DNA of 64,000 bases, taken from Pseudalkalibacillus hwajinpoensis. GTDB taxonomy: Bacteria; Bacillota; Bacilli; Bacillales; Guptibacillaceae. Shown one piece after another: positions 53,154 to 60,898 of this stretch. The DNA is taken from the NCBI RefSeq assembly GCF_039851965.1, contig NZ_CP156675.1:62001-126000 (forward strand). Reading direction: 5' to 3'. Position 1 is the stretch's first letter; each line of letters opens with the position of its first letter. The notes below the pieces were generated by a model, which was not told where the DNA came from, searched no databases, and was given only the letters and a program-made list of their open reading frames with translations. A program made the position numbers and the translations under genes.

Positions 53154-54541
53154 TTGCCAACACAAGACTTGCTAACATATAGACCTTACTTACATTTTGC
53201 ACCTAAAAAGTATTGGATGAATGACCCTAATGGCATGGTTTACTTTAAGGGTGAATATCATCTTTTTTATCAGCATAATCCGAACGATTGTATACATGGC
53301 CCCATGCACTGGGGTCATGCTGTAAGTAAAGATATGATCACTTGGGAACAGTTAGATATTGCGTTATACCCTGATGCGCTTGGAACTATATTTTCGGGGA
53401 GTGTAGTGGTGGATTGGAACAATACTTCTGGATTTTTTCCAGATGAACCTGGCTTAGTAGCTATATTTACTCACCACTTACATGAGGAAGGGAAAGAACC
53501 TGTTCAAAGTCAAAGCCTTGCATTTAGCCACGACCAAGGGAGGACTTGGACAAAGTGTCAGCATAATCCAGTCCTTGTTGATCATACAAAAATAGACTTT
53601 AGGGACCCGAAAGTGATATGGCATAAAGATAAAAGTCGATGGGTGATGGTTTTGGCCACCGGTCAAACTATATCCATTTATTCCTCTACCAATTTAATAG
53701 AATGGCAATTTGAAAGTGAATTTGGAGAATTAGTAGGTTCTCATGAAGGCGTATGGGAATGTCCTGATTTGTTTGAGCTACCTGTTAATGGAAAAAACAA
53801 ATCTGAATGGGTGCTGCTAGTTAGCATTGGGGATAACCCTGATCTTGATAACGGTTCACGGTGCTGGACGCAGGAAAAGATAATTATGCTGGGGTCAGCT
53901 TTTCTGATATACCTGAGAAGGATGGGAGGCGGATTTACCTTGGTTGGATGAGCAATTGGCGCTACGCAAATGACGTTCCTACCTATGGTTGGAGAAGTCA
54001 AATGACGTTGCCGCGCGTTCTTCAACTCCATCAAGACCAGGACGGTTATACAATTATTCAAACCCCTGTGGAAGAGTTGGATTTCTATTTGACAAAAGCC
54101 CAAACGCTAAGTGATGTGATTATTTCAGATGAATCACCAATTCAGATGAAGTTGGATGAACCTTATTTTATAATGGATTTTGTTATAGAAAATGTGGACG
54201 CTGCTTCTTATCAACTTATTTTACAGCACACAGCTAATCAATTTACTTCCATTCATATCGATATGGGAAAGGGGGAACTATCGCTTGACCGAAGTACATC
54301 TGGTAAAGTAGATTTTTCCGAAAATTTTTCTCATGTCCAAACCGTAAAAATTGATCGTACAGATGTATTGAAACTTTACGCAGTAGCTGATTCTTCTTCC
54401 ATAGAATTATTTATTAATGATGGAAAATACGCTTTAACCAGTCTGGTCTATCCCTATAAAATTAGCTCAGAGATTACCTTATCCAGTTCCGGAGGTAAAG
54501 TTAAGATAGCTGACGGCACTATTTTAATCCCAGCTAAATAG
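53154..54541 (+). pseudogene. GH32 beta-fructosidase with internal deletion and frameshift
   Basis: The first frame (53154-53951) has the nucleophile motif WMNDPNG (Asp24), FRDPKV and WECPDLF, all intact. After residue 238 (IGDNPDLDNGSR) it jumps frame, and the rest continues in another frame as LDAGKDNYAGVSFSDIPEKD with the normal C-terminal beta-sandwich to 54541. About 20-30 residues of the fifth blade appear lost at the junction near 53862. It has no signal peptide, so it was a cytoplasmic enzyme acting on imported fructo-oligosaccharides. The TTG start abuts the LplA stop, with AGGAGG upstream. A sequencing error alone is unlikely because residues are also missing. Confidence 0.85.
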
Positions 54542-54659
54542 AATTGTCTTTAAAGAAATGAGCTTAAGGAGAACGTATTCATATCATCAGTTATACTCAT
54601 TATTTGAGTTTAAACTTTCTATTGAAGAAGAGTATGGAATGGAGAAAAAAATCTTTATA

Positions 54660-55045
54660 AACTATTTTAGGGCGGCAGCACTGACAGACTGATCAGAAAG
54701 ACCAAAACGCTTTCTATCATTCTGTAGGTGTCGCTTCGATCCTAAAGCGCCCGATAACAACGGTCTGTAAGCTGTCGCTAACAGTCCGTACGTTCCTGGT
54801 CCCTTTGCGCGAAGCGCCGGACTGAACGAGCCGAAGAGAACTGTGCCATGGAAGGCAGCCTACGGGCTGCCTTTTTTTTTGTTTTTTTCTGGAGCGTACA
54901 AAAGCGCCATCCGATTAAGGCTCAATCCGGGTGAGCCTCGATCTCTTCCCGGTTTGAACCTAAGGCGGATCACCAGCCAGTCAAGGATGTCCTCCTTTTT
55001 GGTTTTGCCAGGCGGGCGCTAATTCCCGAAAGGGTATTTTTTTGA
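54660..55045. other. GC-rich anomalous block, possible structured RNA or element relic
   Basis: The composition jumps to about 50 percent GC, against AT-rich neighbours. It contains a minus-orientation site right half (TAAAGCGCCCGATAAC at 54741), a strong terminator-like hairpin at 54852 and further inverted words such as GGCTCA/TGAGCC near 54918-54938. No long frame with a start is seen on either strand. Confidence 0.5.
54852..54880 (+). terminator. Strong Rho-independent terminator
   Basis: AAGGCAGCC (54852-54860) pairs with GGGCTGCCTT (54864-54873), followed by nine or more T residues. No gene ends directly upstream, so a noncoding transcript could be its source. Confidence 0.85.
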
Positions 55046-55084
55046 CTTTTGGCACGTAGGACGAACAAATCGCCTCACCGGACG

Positions 55085-55318
55085 GATGAAGAGAACCCCT
55101 TTTCAATGTTCTCCCGTTTCATCATTACGTCACAAGGAAGCGTTCGCCATTCTTGTTTTTGTGGAAACATTCTTGGAGATACCAGGGGACTAACAATGGT
55201 TTTAACTTCCGCGCTTCCTATCCATATTTGAGCAGTCTCTAGCGTTCTTTGAGTAGGACTAATAATGAGCGTGTCTTCGCTTTTTAGATGAAAAGTATCT
55301 CTTAATAAATATGCTTGC
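55085..55318 (-). pseudogene. Fragment of a histidine phosphatase superfamily protein
   Basis: On the minus strand the frame reads LRDTFHLKSEDTLIISPTQR, then TLETAQIWIG and VSPLVSPRMFPQKQEWRTLP. This is the phosphoglycerate-mutase-like region after strand 2 (the S-P-T-QRT-ET motif). The N-terminal RHG motif and the C-terminal His are missing. Confidence 0.7.
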
Positions 55319-55562
55319 TTTTTTCCTTCTTTCGTTAAAGAAGGATTTTTTATTTTTTTACTTAATTATATTATCTATGGCCATATGGGTTGTGGTCTCT
55401 AAAGAGACAGAAAAACCTTCAAAAGAAATAAACTCGTGGAAAATGATAACATTACTGACTGCCTGGTTCTTTGTCTACTTTAGATATAACTATTACGCTT
55501 TTTCAGAGCCTGTTGTTATAGATTCATTAACGAGAGCGTTAGTTGAAAATTTCCTTCAATAA
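55311..55562 (+). CDS. Small membrane protein or C-terminal remnant (83 aa)
   Basis: The frame encodes two to three hydrophobic helices (FFYLIILSMAIWVVVS and MITLLTAWFFVYFRY). The ATG at 55311 has no convincing ribosome site and abuts the phosphatase relic. It may therefore be the end of a larger gene whose start was lost, not an intact gene. The stop is followed within 2 nt by a cassette-like site. Confidence 0.45.
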   Translation: MLAFFLLSLKKDFLFFYLIILSMAIWVVVSKETEKPSKEINSWKMITLLTAWFFVYFRYNYYAFSEPVVIDSLTRALVENFLQ

Positions 55563-55563
55563 A

Positions 55564-55595
55564 TCTCGAATTCAAGTCTTTCGCTAAAGGGGGCT
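55564..55595 (+). repeat. Cassette-like 3' site
   Basis: TCTCGAATTCAAGTCTTT and TAAAGGGGGCT. It lies 2 nt after the 55311 gene stop. Its GGGGG run is 8 nt before the TTG of the next gene, so it probably serves as that gene's ribosome site. Confidence 0.7.
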
Positions 55596-55601
55596 ATATT
55601 T

Positions 55602-56231
55602 TTGAAGAACAATCAAGAGTTTAAAGGTCATTGGCAAAGGTTTATTATCTTTTCGCTTTCCATTGGGCTGATAGTTGGATTTTTTTCCGTGATTTCCGAC
55701 TACATCCCAAGTATAGGTGAGAAAATAATGATTCTTGAAATCGCCATTTCGTATTTAGCGGTAATGATAAACTCCTTACCAGTCTGGTTTATACTTGCTA
55801 TGATTATTGGTTATAAATTTGGACGAAATATTAAGGAAGCATTATTATTTGGTGCTTTATATACAATCATCGCAATCACATTTTATTTCTTGTTTGGCTA
55901 CATTTATGAAAGTTTCATTTACGAGGGGGTTATACCTGTATCAACATCTTTTAAAGATCAATTAAAAGTCTATGCAGAATGGTACGGAGCCTCAACTGTC
56001 GGTGGTCTTGTAGGGGGAACGTTGGGATATCTATTCAAAAAGAATCGGTTTGTTTTATTGTTCTTGGTTTTGGGGATAATTTTACAATTGTTTGTAAATG
56101 GTGCAAGAAGTTGGGACAACCCTGTTGGCTTTGCTCAAAATATGAGTTTTTGTCTAATGATAATAAGCATTTTTATCTATTTAGTGATAGTCATGAAAAA
56201 GAATAGTAATAAGGAACAGAGTCCCGCCTAA
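55602..56231 (+). CDS. Multi-pass membrane protein of unknown family (209 aa)
   Basis: The TTG start at 55602 relies on the AAAGGGGG of the preceding repeat as its ribosome site. The protein has about six membrane helices, with glycine-rich stretches such as YGASTVGGLVGGTLGYLFKK near residues 126-145. No known transporter motif was recognised. It stands as a single gene between two cassette-like sites. Confidence 0.65.
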   Translation: MKNNQEFKGHWQRFIIFSLSIGLIVGFFSVISDYIPSIGEKIMILEIAISYLAVMINSLPVWFILAMIIGYKFGRNIKEALLFGALYTIIAITFYFLFGYIYESFIYEGVIPVSTSFKDQLKVYAEWYGASTVGGLVGGTLGYLFKKNRFVLLFLVLGIILQLFVNGARSWDNPVGFAQNMSFCLMIISIFIYLVIVMKKNSNKEQSPA

Positions 56232-56304
56232 CGAGGTGTTTTGGGAAAAAGGTTAGTTTGTAAAGAATAAATAAGGAGTTAACATAAAAGAACAGCAAGA
56301 TATA

Positions 56305-56337
56305 TCTTGAATTCGAGTCTTTCTGTATCGGGGGCTA
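56305..56337 (+). repeat. Cassette-like 3' site
   Basis: TCTTGAATTCGAGTCTTT and TATCGGGGGCTA, 73 nt after the 55602 gene stop. It is followed immediately by an ATG opening a 19-codon frame (56338-56397, MSSIDDIVFAKEDLILLNN), perhaps a leader peptide using the site's GGGGG as ribosome site; that small frame is unproven. Confidence 0.65.
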
Positions 56338-56423
56338 ATGTCTAGTATAGATGATATTGTCTTCGCTAAAGAGGACCTGATTTTGTTAAACAATTAATAT
56401 ATTTTAATAAGGAAGTTGATTTA

Positions 56424-57503
56424 ATGCAGAATGAAAATTCATGGAGAGAAGATTTAGTTAAGATATCAGATGCAAAGCAATGGATAATTTCAAATATTCC
56501 AGGTGTTAAAAGTGTAGAAGGACCGGTAGAAGTATTCAGGTCCAATGACTGGGGAATGACAGCATCATTTGAAATTAAAAAAACTAGTGAGAGCATGGAA
56601 GTTGTCTTGAAGGTTGGATTCCTACCTCTTTTTAAAACCTCACCATCTATATACCGGACATTGGAAAGGTTAAATTCTGAGCATGTCGTATCCTTTTTGA
56701 CGGGTGAAGTTAAAACTTCTCAAACTTGGCTTCTCTTTGAGAAGTTTGAAGGAAAACAAGTTAGAGAATTAGATAATGTTGACTTAATACACGAGATGGC
56801 AGTCACAATGGCTCGTTTACAAGTTGACTTCTTGAATTTAAGTGATCCAGTTAAAAAAGATATTCCTGTTTATGACTATCAGCAGTTAAAAGGGGTTCTG
56901 GAAGAATATATTTCTCAGGCAGTCGAAGAATTTGCACCTGTGTGGAATTCTGAGGCTCTACAATTGAATGAAAAATTTAATTTATCTGTCGAACACCTTA
57001 AAGCAATTTCAAACCCGGAAAATTTAGAGAACATGATAGAAGTTACCCATGAGATTTGTGATGAATTAGCCCAAATGGGTGCTCCTCTGTCTATCTATCA
57101 CATTGATTTTCATACAAACAATGCATCTTTAACAGAACAGGAAGAAATATTACTTTATGATTTTGAAGAAGCTGTGATTTCTCATCCTTTCTTTGTATTA
57201 GATAAGTTATTAGACGAAGTTTCAGACCGTGATGAAAAAACGAATCTTGAGAACCTAGATATTCAATGGACACCAGCACAAAGAGAGCTTAGGGATACAT
57301 ATCTCAAAGAGTTTGATGATATTGATGAACCATTAAAACTAAAAATGTTTGATTTGGCAATGATGGTGTCACCGTTACTATACGGTTATCTAGGTACATT
57401 TTTCCTTAAACAAGTAGGATGGGAGAAGTCCACACCGGGCTATATGGCTGAAAGTTTTATTGCTGCGTTTTCTCGTATGAAAAGTTACAAAAGTACCTTG
57501 TAA
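56424..57503 (+). CDS. APH-family phosphotransferase-like protein
   Basis: The 359-residue protein has a kinase-like small lobe with FEKFEGKQVREL. The catalytic loop YHIDFHTNNASL lies near residues 229-240 and the metal-binding DFEEA near residue 252. This is the aminoglycoside/choline kinase fold. The loop has His-Ile-Asp-Phe-His instead of the usual HGDLH, so activity on antibiotics cannot be assumed. The ATG has AAGGAAG upstream. It is one gene between two cassette-like sites. Confidence 0.75.
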   Translation: MQNENSWREDLVKISDAKQWIISNIPGVKSVEGPVEVFRSNDWGMTASFEIKKTSESMEVVLKVGFLPLFKTSPSIYRTLERLNSEHVVSFLTGEVKTSQTWLLFEKFEGKQVRELDNVDLIHEMAVTMARLQVDFLNLSDPVKKDIPVYDYQQLKGVLEEYISQAVEEFAPVWNSEALQLNEKFNLSVEHLKAISNPENLENMIEVTHEICDELAQMGAPLSIYHIDFHTNNASLTEQEEILLYDFEEAVISHPFFVLDKLLDEVSDRDEKTNLENLDIQWTPAQRELRDTYLKEFDDIDEPLKLKMFDLAMMVSPLLYGYLGTFFLKQVGWEKSTPGYMAESFIAAFSRMKSYKSTL

Positions 57504-57556
57504 CGTATTGCTCCTCAACACTAGAAAAGCGTCATTTTGACCTTTATTCATAGACA

Positions 57557-57588
57557 TCTTGAATTTGAGTTTTCCGCATAAGGGGGCA
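57557..57588 (+). repeat. Cassette-like 3' site
   Basis: TCTTGAATTTGAGTTTTC and ATAAGGGGGCAAAA, 54 nt after the phosphotransferase stop and directly joined to a terminator hairpin. Confidence 0.7.
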
Positions 57589-57626
57589 AAACAGGGAATC
57601 GAACATCATGATTTCCTGTTTTTTCT
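57587..57626 (+). terminator. Rho-independent terminator
   Basis: AAACAGGGAAT pairs with the TTTCCTGTTT region about 20 nt on, followed by T residues. It overlaps the end of the preceding site. Confidence 0.65.
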
Positions 57627-57703
57627 ATATTTCAAAAACAGAAGCTTGATTGGATGTAACACATTACTATTAGCTAACGTCAAATTCTTTGAGGGGGATA
57701 AAT

Positions 57704-58156
57704 ATGAAATCACTTAAGTATTTAATTATCCTTTTATTGCCTTTAACTATGGTGACAGGTTGCTTGCAAAATAGCGTTGATGAAGAGCCACCAGATTTAA
57801 CCGTTAATATTGAGAAAAAGGATTTTCCAGCAGTAAAAGGAACATATACATGGGAGACGGAAGGGTTATTTTCAAATGAGGCGGTGATTGCCGATGCTGC
57901 TGCTCCTTATCAGATAGCTGAGGATATGAATATCGAAACTGTAAAACATGGTGAAAAAGCCACTTTAAATTTTTCTGATGACACAACCCCAAAATTAAAC
58001 GCTTATACTTGGAAAGATCAAAGTCGAAGTAAAGAACTGGAAGTAAACCAAAATAAAATATTACTACCTTCTGAGAAAGGGAAATATGTTGTAGAGGTAA
58101 TGGCCCATTGGCCAAATGGAGAAAGTTCTTATACATTCTTGGTAGAGATCAAATAA
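57704..58156 (+). CDS. Putative lipoprotein (150 aa)
   Basis: The ATG at 57704 has GAGGGGGA upstream; an in-frame TTG earlier overlaps that site. The signal peptide ends with lipobox MVTGC (Cys20), so it is a membrane-anchored extracytoplasmic protein. The mature part (KGTYTWETEGLFSNEAVIAD then FLVEIK at the end) looks like a beta-rich domain, similar in style to short Bacillus lipoproteins of unknown function. Confidence 0.75.
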   Translation: MKSLKYLIILLLPLTMVTGCLQNSVDEEPPDLTVNIEKKDFPAVKGTYTWETEGLFSNEAVIADAAAPYQIAEDMNIETVKHGEKATLNFSDDTTPKLNAYTWKDQSRSKELEVNQNKILLPSEKGKYVVEVMAHWPNGESSYTFLVEIK

Positions 58157-58185
58157 ATGGTATTATATTTCAAAAAAAGAAATTA

Positions 58186-58330
58186 TCCTGATTTCAAGTC
58201 TTCTGGATAAGGGGGCTTTAATAGAGCAACAAAAAAGCCCGATTTCTCAGCATTAGAATTGAGAAATTGGGCTTTTTAATATTAGAATTTTCCTTAACAC
58301 TGTAAATCTGCATTTCCATGACGATACCCT
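58186..58330 (+). repeat. Cassette-like site plus hairpin repeat, copy 2
   Basis: The site TCCTGATTTCAAGTCTTC with ATAAGGGGGCTTTA starts 30 nt after the lipoprotein stop. A terminator hairpin follows (58231-58249 with 58260-58277), then the tail TTTTCCTTAACACTGTAAAT. The order equals the copy at 43385. Confidence 0.75.
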
Positions 58331-58391
58331 ATTTGGATCTATTTATTTTTCATTATTCAAACATCATTATTCTCAAGTTAAATTTCCATCT

Positions 58392-58574
58392 CTAATGATA
58401 AGGCGCAAAATTAAAAGAGCCGAACCTATAACAAGACCATATAAAAAACAAGGTCATTACATCTTCCAGTATGAGTTTTTGGTTCAAAAATAATGGATCT
58501 ATGATTAACTTTGCTAATGCCATAAGAATTGCCGGTGTAAAAATAAACATTAAGCCTATTAATGCTTTCTGCAT
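58392..58574 (-). CDS. Small two-helix membrane protein (60 aa)
   Basis: The minus-strand ATG at 58574 follows GGAGGTG at 8-nt spacing. The product MQKALIGLMFIFTPAILMAL... has two hydrophobic helices separated by a short polar loop. Function unknown. Confidence 0.6.
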   Translation of the reverse strand: MQKALIGLMFIFTPAILMALAKLIIDPLFLNQKLILEDVMTLFFIWSCYRFGSFNFAPYH

Positions 58575-58698
58575 GGGTAGCACCTCCATATCTATTCAAA
58601 ATTTCCATAATAATCAATACCTCTATTTATACTTATAAAAACGCTCTGCAATATAACTATTATTGTACGTTTTCTGGGTTTTGCAATAACACCCAACA

Positions 58699-58727
58699 AA
58701 TCATACATAATGTAATTGTGTATGATT
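58699..58727. repeat. 29-bp inverted repeat, AATCATACA type, site 1
   Basis: AATCATACATAAT (58699-58711) and ATTGTGTATGATT (58715-58727) form 13-bp arms with one mismatch and a 3-bp spacer. The same arms recur at 60725-60753 and 60831-60871 next to a recombinase relic. Confidence 0.65.
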
Positions 58728-58744
58728 GACGAGTAAATAGAAGA

Positions 58745-58773
58745 AAAGAAGCCTTTGTTTCGAAGGCTTCTAA
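58745..58773. terminator. Hairpin terminator
   Basis: AGAAGCCTT (58747-58755) pairs with AAGGCTTCT (58763-58771), with T-rich DNA after it on both strands. Confidence 0.7.
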
Positions 58774-58877
58774 TTGTTTTGATATCAATAAAAGATCTTA
58801 CATACAGTAAAAAGTTGCAGCATCATCTTCAATTGAATATGGTTATTTTAGGAATTATTTTCAATGTGAAATTCCAT

Positions 58878-58912
58878 AAACGGGCAGTTTAATGGAAGAT
58901 TCAGGTTCGAGA
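58878..58912 (-). repeat. Cassette-like site, minus orientation
   Basis: AAACGGGCAGTTTAATGG followed by AAGATTCAGGTTCGAGA resembles the right ends of repeats A, C and D. It is thus the same site read in reverse. It lies upstream of the lipoprotein gene at 59005. The rest of 58774-59004 shows no gene. Confidence 0.5.
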
Positions 58913-59004
58913 TAATAGACGTTTGAAACTGGATCAGAGATATACACTATGATGAAACTTTGTTTAATGTTGTTTCGTAACAATGTTGAGAAGGGGGATT
59001 TTTT

Positions 59005-59478
59005 ATGAAGAAATTATTTTTTCTACTACTAACCCTACCATTAATGTTATTGGGGTGTAGTAGCGGTAGCGATGTAACCTTACATAGTTTCGACAATTCG
59101 GTATTAAAGGAACAAACTAAAGAACAATCCTTCCAACCTGAATTACCTACAAAAGTTCCATTTAAGGTTACGGATGCACAATTTAGTCCGCCACCAAAGC
59201 AAGATACTGTTCTTACGTTTGACTTCTATAGTCAAGGAGAGAGCAACAACCATTTAAGCCTTATGGTTGTCAAAGGTAAAATCGCTTCTACTGAAAGGGA
59301 ATTTGAAGAAGTGGAAATCGGAGATGAAAAAGGGGGATATGCCGTTAATGGAGCAGGAGCACAAACTCTTAAATGGAGTAAGGGTGACGTCGATTATGCT
59401 CTAACGTATTTTGCCAAACAGTCAGATGACCAGATTTCAAAAGAACAGTTGATAGAAACCGCAAAATCATTTGAATAA
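59005..59478 (+). CDS. Putative lipoprotein (157 aa)
   Basis: The ATG has AGAAGGGGGA upstream. The signal peptide MKKLFFLLLTLPLMLLGC places the lipid-carrying Cys at residue 18. The mature domain (GDEKGGYAVNGAGAQTLKWS, then YALTYFAKQSDDQISKEQLI) is similar to the regulatory or membrane-bound domains of unknown Bacillus lipoproteins. It is one gene followed by a site-linked terminator. Confidence 0.75.
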   Translation: MKKLFFLLLTLPLMLLGCSSGSDVTLHSFDNSVLKEQTKEQSFQPELPTKVPFKVTDAQFSPPPKQDTVLTFDFYSQGESNNHLSLMVVKGKIASTEREFEEVEIGDEKGGYAVNGAGAQTLKWSKGDVDYALTYFAKQSDDQISKEQLIETAKSFE

Positions 59479-59512
59479 AATCGATTTACATTTTAGTGCT
59501 ATTAACCTGCAT

Positions 59513-59558
59513 ATTCTAGAAAATCGGAGCTTATCTGTAATAAGATAGGCTCCTTTTA
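59513..59558 (+). terminator. Cassette-site right half merged with terminator
   Basis: AAAATCGGAGCTTATCTG (right half of the site) forms the left arm of a hairpin: GGAGCTTATCT at 59526-59536 pairs with AGATAGGCTCC at 59543-59553, then TTTT. It lies 40 nt after the lipoprotein stop. Confidence 0.7.
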
Positions 59559-59667
59559 ACTGGAATTAAAGATTGAGTTATGCAGATTTATTTGAAATAA
59601 TTGGTATTAGAAGTTTGAAAAGGTAAGGATTTTTGAATAGGGACTTATAATTTTAAAGGAGGATTAT

Positions 59668-60217
59668 GTGAAATTCGCAAAGTATATTTTTGTGTCATTG
59701 ATGTTGATTATGCTATTTGTGATGTAACGATACGAATGAAACGGAAGAAACTATTAATAGTATTGTATCCGTAAATTCTTCCAAAACAGAAGAGACAAAG
59801 CCACCTGTAAATGTTGATAAGAAGGTTATTCAGAACATTGATTGGGAAGTATCAGAAACATTCAATTCTGGAAGTTATGTAATGAGAGGATTACCTGAAA
59901 AAATCGGCTTAATTGATGCACCGTTCAAAAAGAGTATTGTTAAAAAGTATATGTGGCATTTTTGGGGCGACATACCAGATGGAGAGTTAACGGTATTAGC
60001 TATTAGAGAAGGGAGTAATGAAATTGTTCCTGCACTAATTGTTCCATCTCCTGAAGAAGAACGCTTTGTTTGGACTTATGATTCTCCTGGTGGACCAAAC
60101 AATGGTGCTGATGCTTCTTTGCCTTCTAATATGCAGTTAGATAAGAAAGGGAAATGGGCACTATTAGTATACCTTGGTGAAAAATATTTTGACAACATAG
60201 TGGTTGAAGTTAACTAA
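59668..60217 (+). pseudogene. DUF4871-type lipoprotein with frameshift at the lipobox
   Basis: A GTG at 59668 behind AAAGGAGG opens a signal peptide (MKFAKYIFVSLMLIMLFV) that hits a stop at 59727. Shifting one base restores CNDTNETEETINSIVSVNSS and then the whole domain to 60217. KKYMWHFWGDIPDGELTVLA and GGPNNGADASLPSNMQLDKK are typical of DUF4871. The break sits exactly at the expected Gly-Cys lipobox. It could be a true mutation, a phase-variable site or a sequencing error. Confidence 0.75.
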
Positions 60218-60231
60218 ATTCATTTATACTA

Positions 60232-60268
60232 ATGAGTTTCGGTTGCTCAACAATCTCGGAGCGTTTAC
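60232..60268 (+). repeat. Cassette-like 3' site
   Basis: GAGTTTCGGTTGCTCAAC with ATCTCGGAGCGTTTACTT begins 15-20 nt after the DUF4871 stop. The right half is exact, the left half diverged. Confidence 0.6.
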
Positions 60269-60344
60269 TTAATAAAGTGGAAGTGCTTAGATAAGAGAAA
60301 TAAAAAAAGAAAATGGACTATGTGGGATTTGGAGGAGGAATACC

Positions 60345-60578
60345 ATTAAAACAATAGTTACCAATATTGCATTTGCAATATCTACTGTTTTTTCTATCGT
60401 GTTAATAGTTGAAGGCGATGATTTCTTTGGTATTGCCATTCTAGTTTGTCTTATGGTTATTTATGACTACATACGAGAATTAGAGAAGAGAACAGGTGTA
60501 AAAAAGAAACATAGGGTCAGAGGATTAATAACTTACTTCGTTACTGGATTCGCTTGTGCCTTAGTCTATTTTCTATAA
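60345..60578 (+). CDS. Small membrane protein with apparent ATT start (77 aa)
   Basis: A very strong GGAGGAGG (60331-60338) is followed 6 nt later by ATT, opening a 77-codon frame. The product has two hydrophobic helices (about residues 5-23 and 28-42), a basic stretch (RTGVKKKHRVRG) and a third helix. No ATG, GTG or TTG lies near the ribosome site in this frame. So either ATT is used, as in infC, or the start codon is mutated. Family not recognised. Confidence 0.55.
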   Translation: MKTIVTNIAFAISTVFSIVLIVEGDDFFGIAILVCLMVIYDYIRELEKRTGVKKKHRVRGLITYFVTGFACALVYFL

Positions 60579-60612
60579 TCGATAAGGTTGATCTGCACAA
60601 ATATTAGAAGCA

Positions 60613-60684
60613 TAACGGTATTACATAATCTCGGAGCGTTTGTGGAGTAACCCCTATTTTCGCCTAGGCGAAAATAGGGGTTTT
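60613..60684 (+). repeat. Cassette-like 3' site plus perfect palindromic terminator
   Basis: The right half ATCTCGGAGCGTTTGTGG (60628-60646) starts about 35-50 nt after the ATT-start gene. A perfect 34-bp palindrome (60649-60682, arm AACCCCTATTTTCGCCT) with TTTT follows. Confidence 0.7.
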
Positions 60685-60723
60685 AATGTTGAGGTGTTCT
60701 GAAGCTATTAATTACAAATGAAC

Positions 60724-60754
60724 GAATCATCCATATTCAAATTATGTATGATTC
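60724..60754. repeat. 31-bp inverted repeat, GAATCATACA type, site 2
   Basis: GAATCATCCATA (60724-60735) and TATGTATGATTC (60743-60754) form 12-bp arms with one mismatch and a 7-bp spacer. This is the geometry of tyrosine recombinase core sites. Confidence 0.65.
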
Positions 60755-60829
60755 ACACAAAGACGATGAACGTAGTCGTAGCAAGGGTTTGTATATCATT
60801 TGTAATCGAATTTAATAGAGCTTTGTTTT

Positions 60830-60872
60830 GAATCATACACAATATATAATTAATATATATTGTGTATGATTC
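60830..60872. repeat. 43-bp inverted repeat, GAATCATACA type, site 3
   Basis: GAATCATACACAATATATA (60830-60848) is perfectly inverted at 60854-60872 with a 5-bp spacer. It lies 27 nt before the recombinase relic's start codon, so it could be that gene's operator, its recombination site or both. Confidence 0.7.
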
Positions 60873-60898
60873 ATTTTTGTGGAAGGAGGTTGTGAGAA

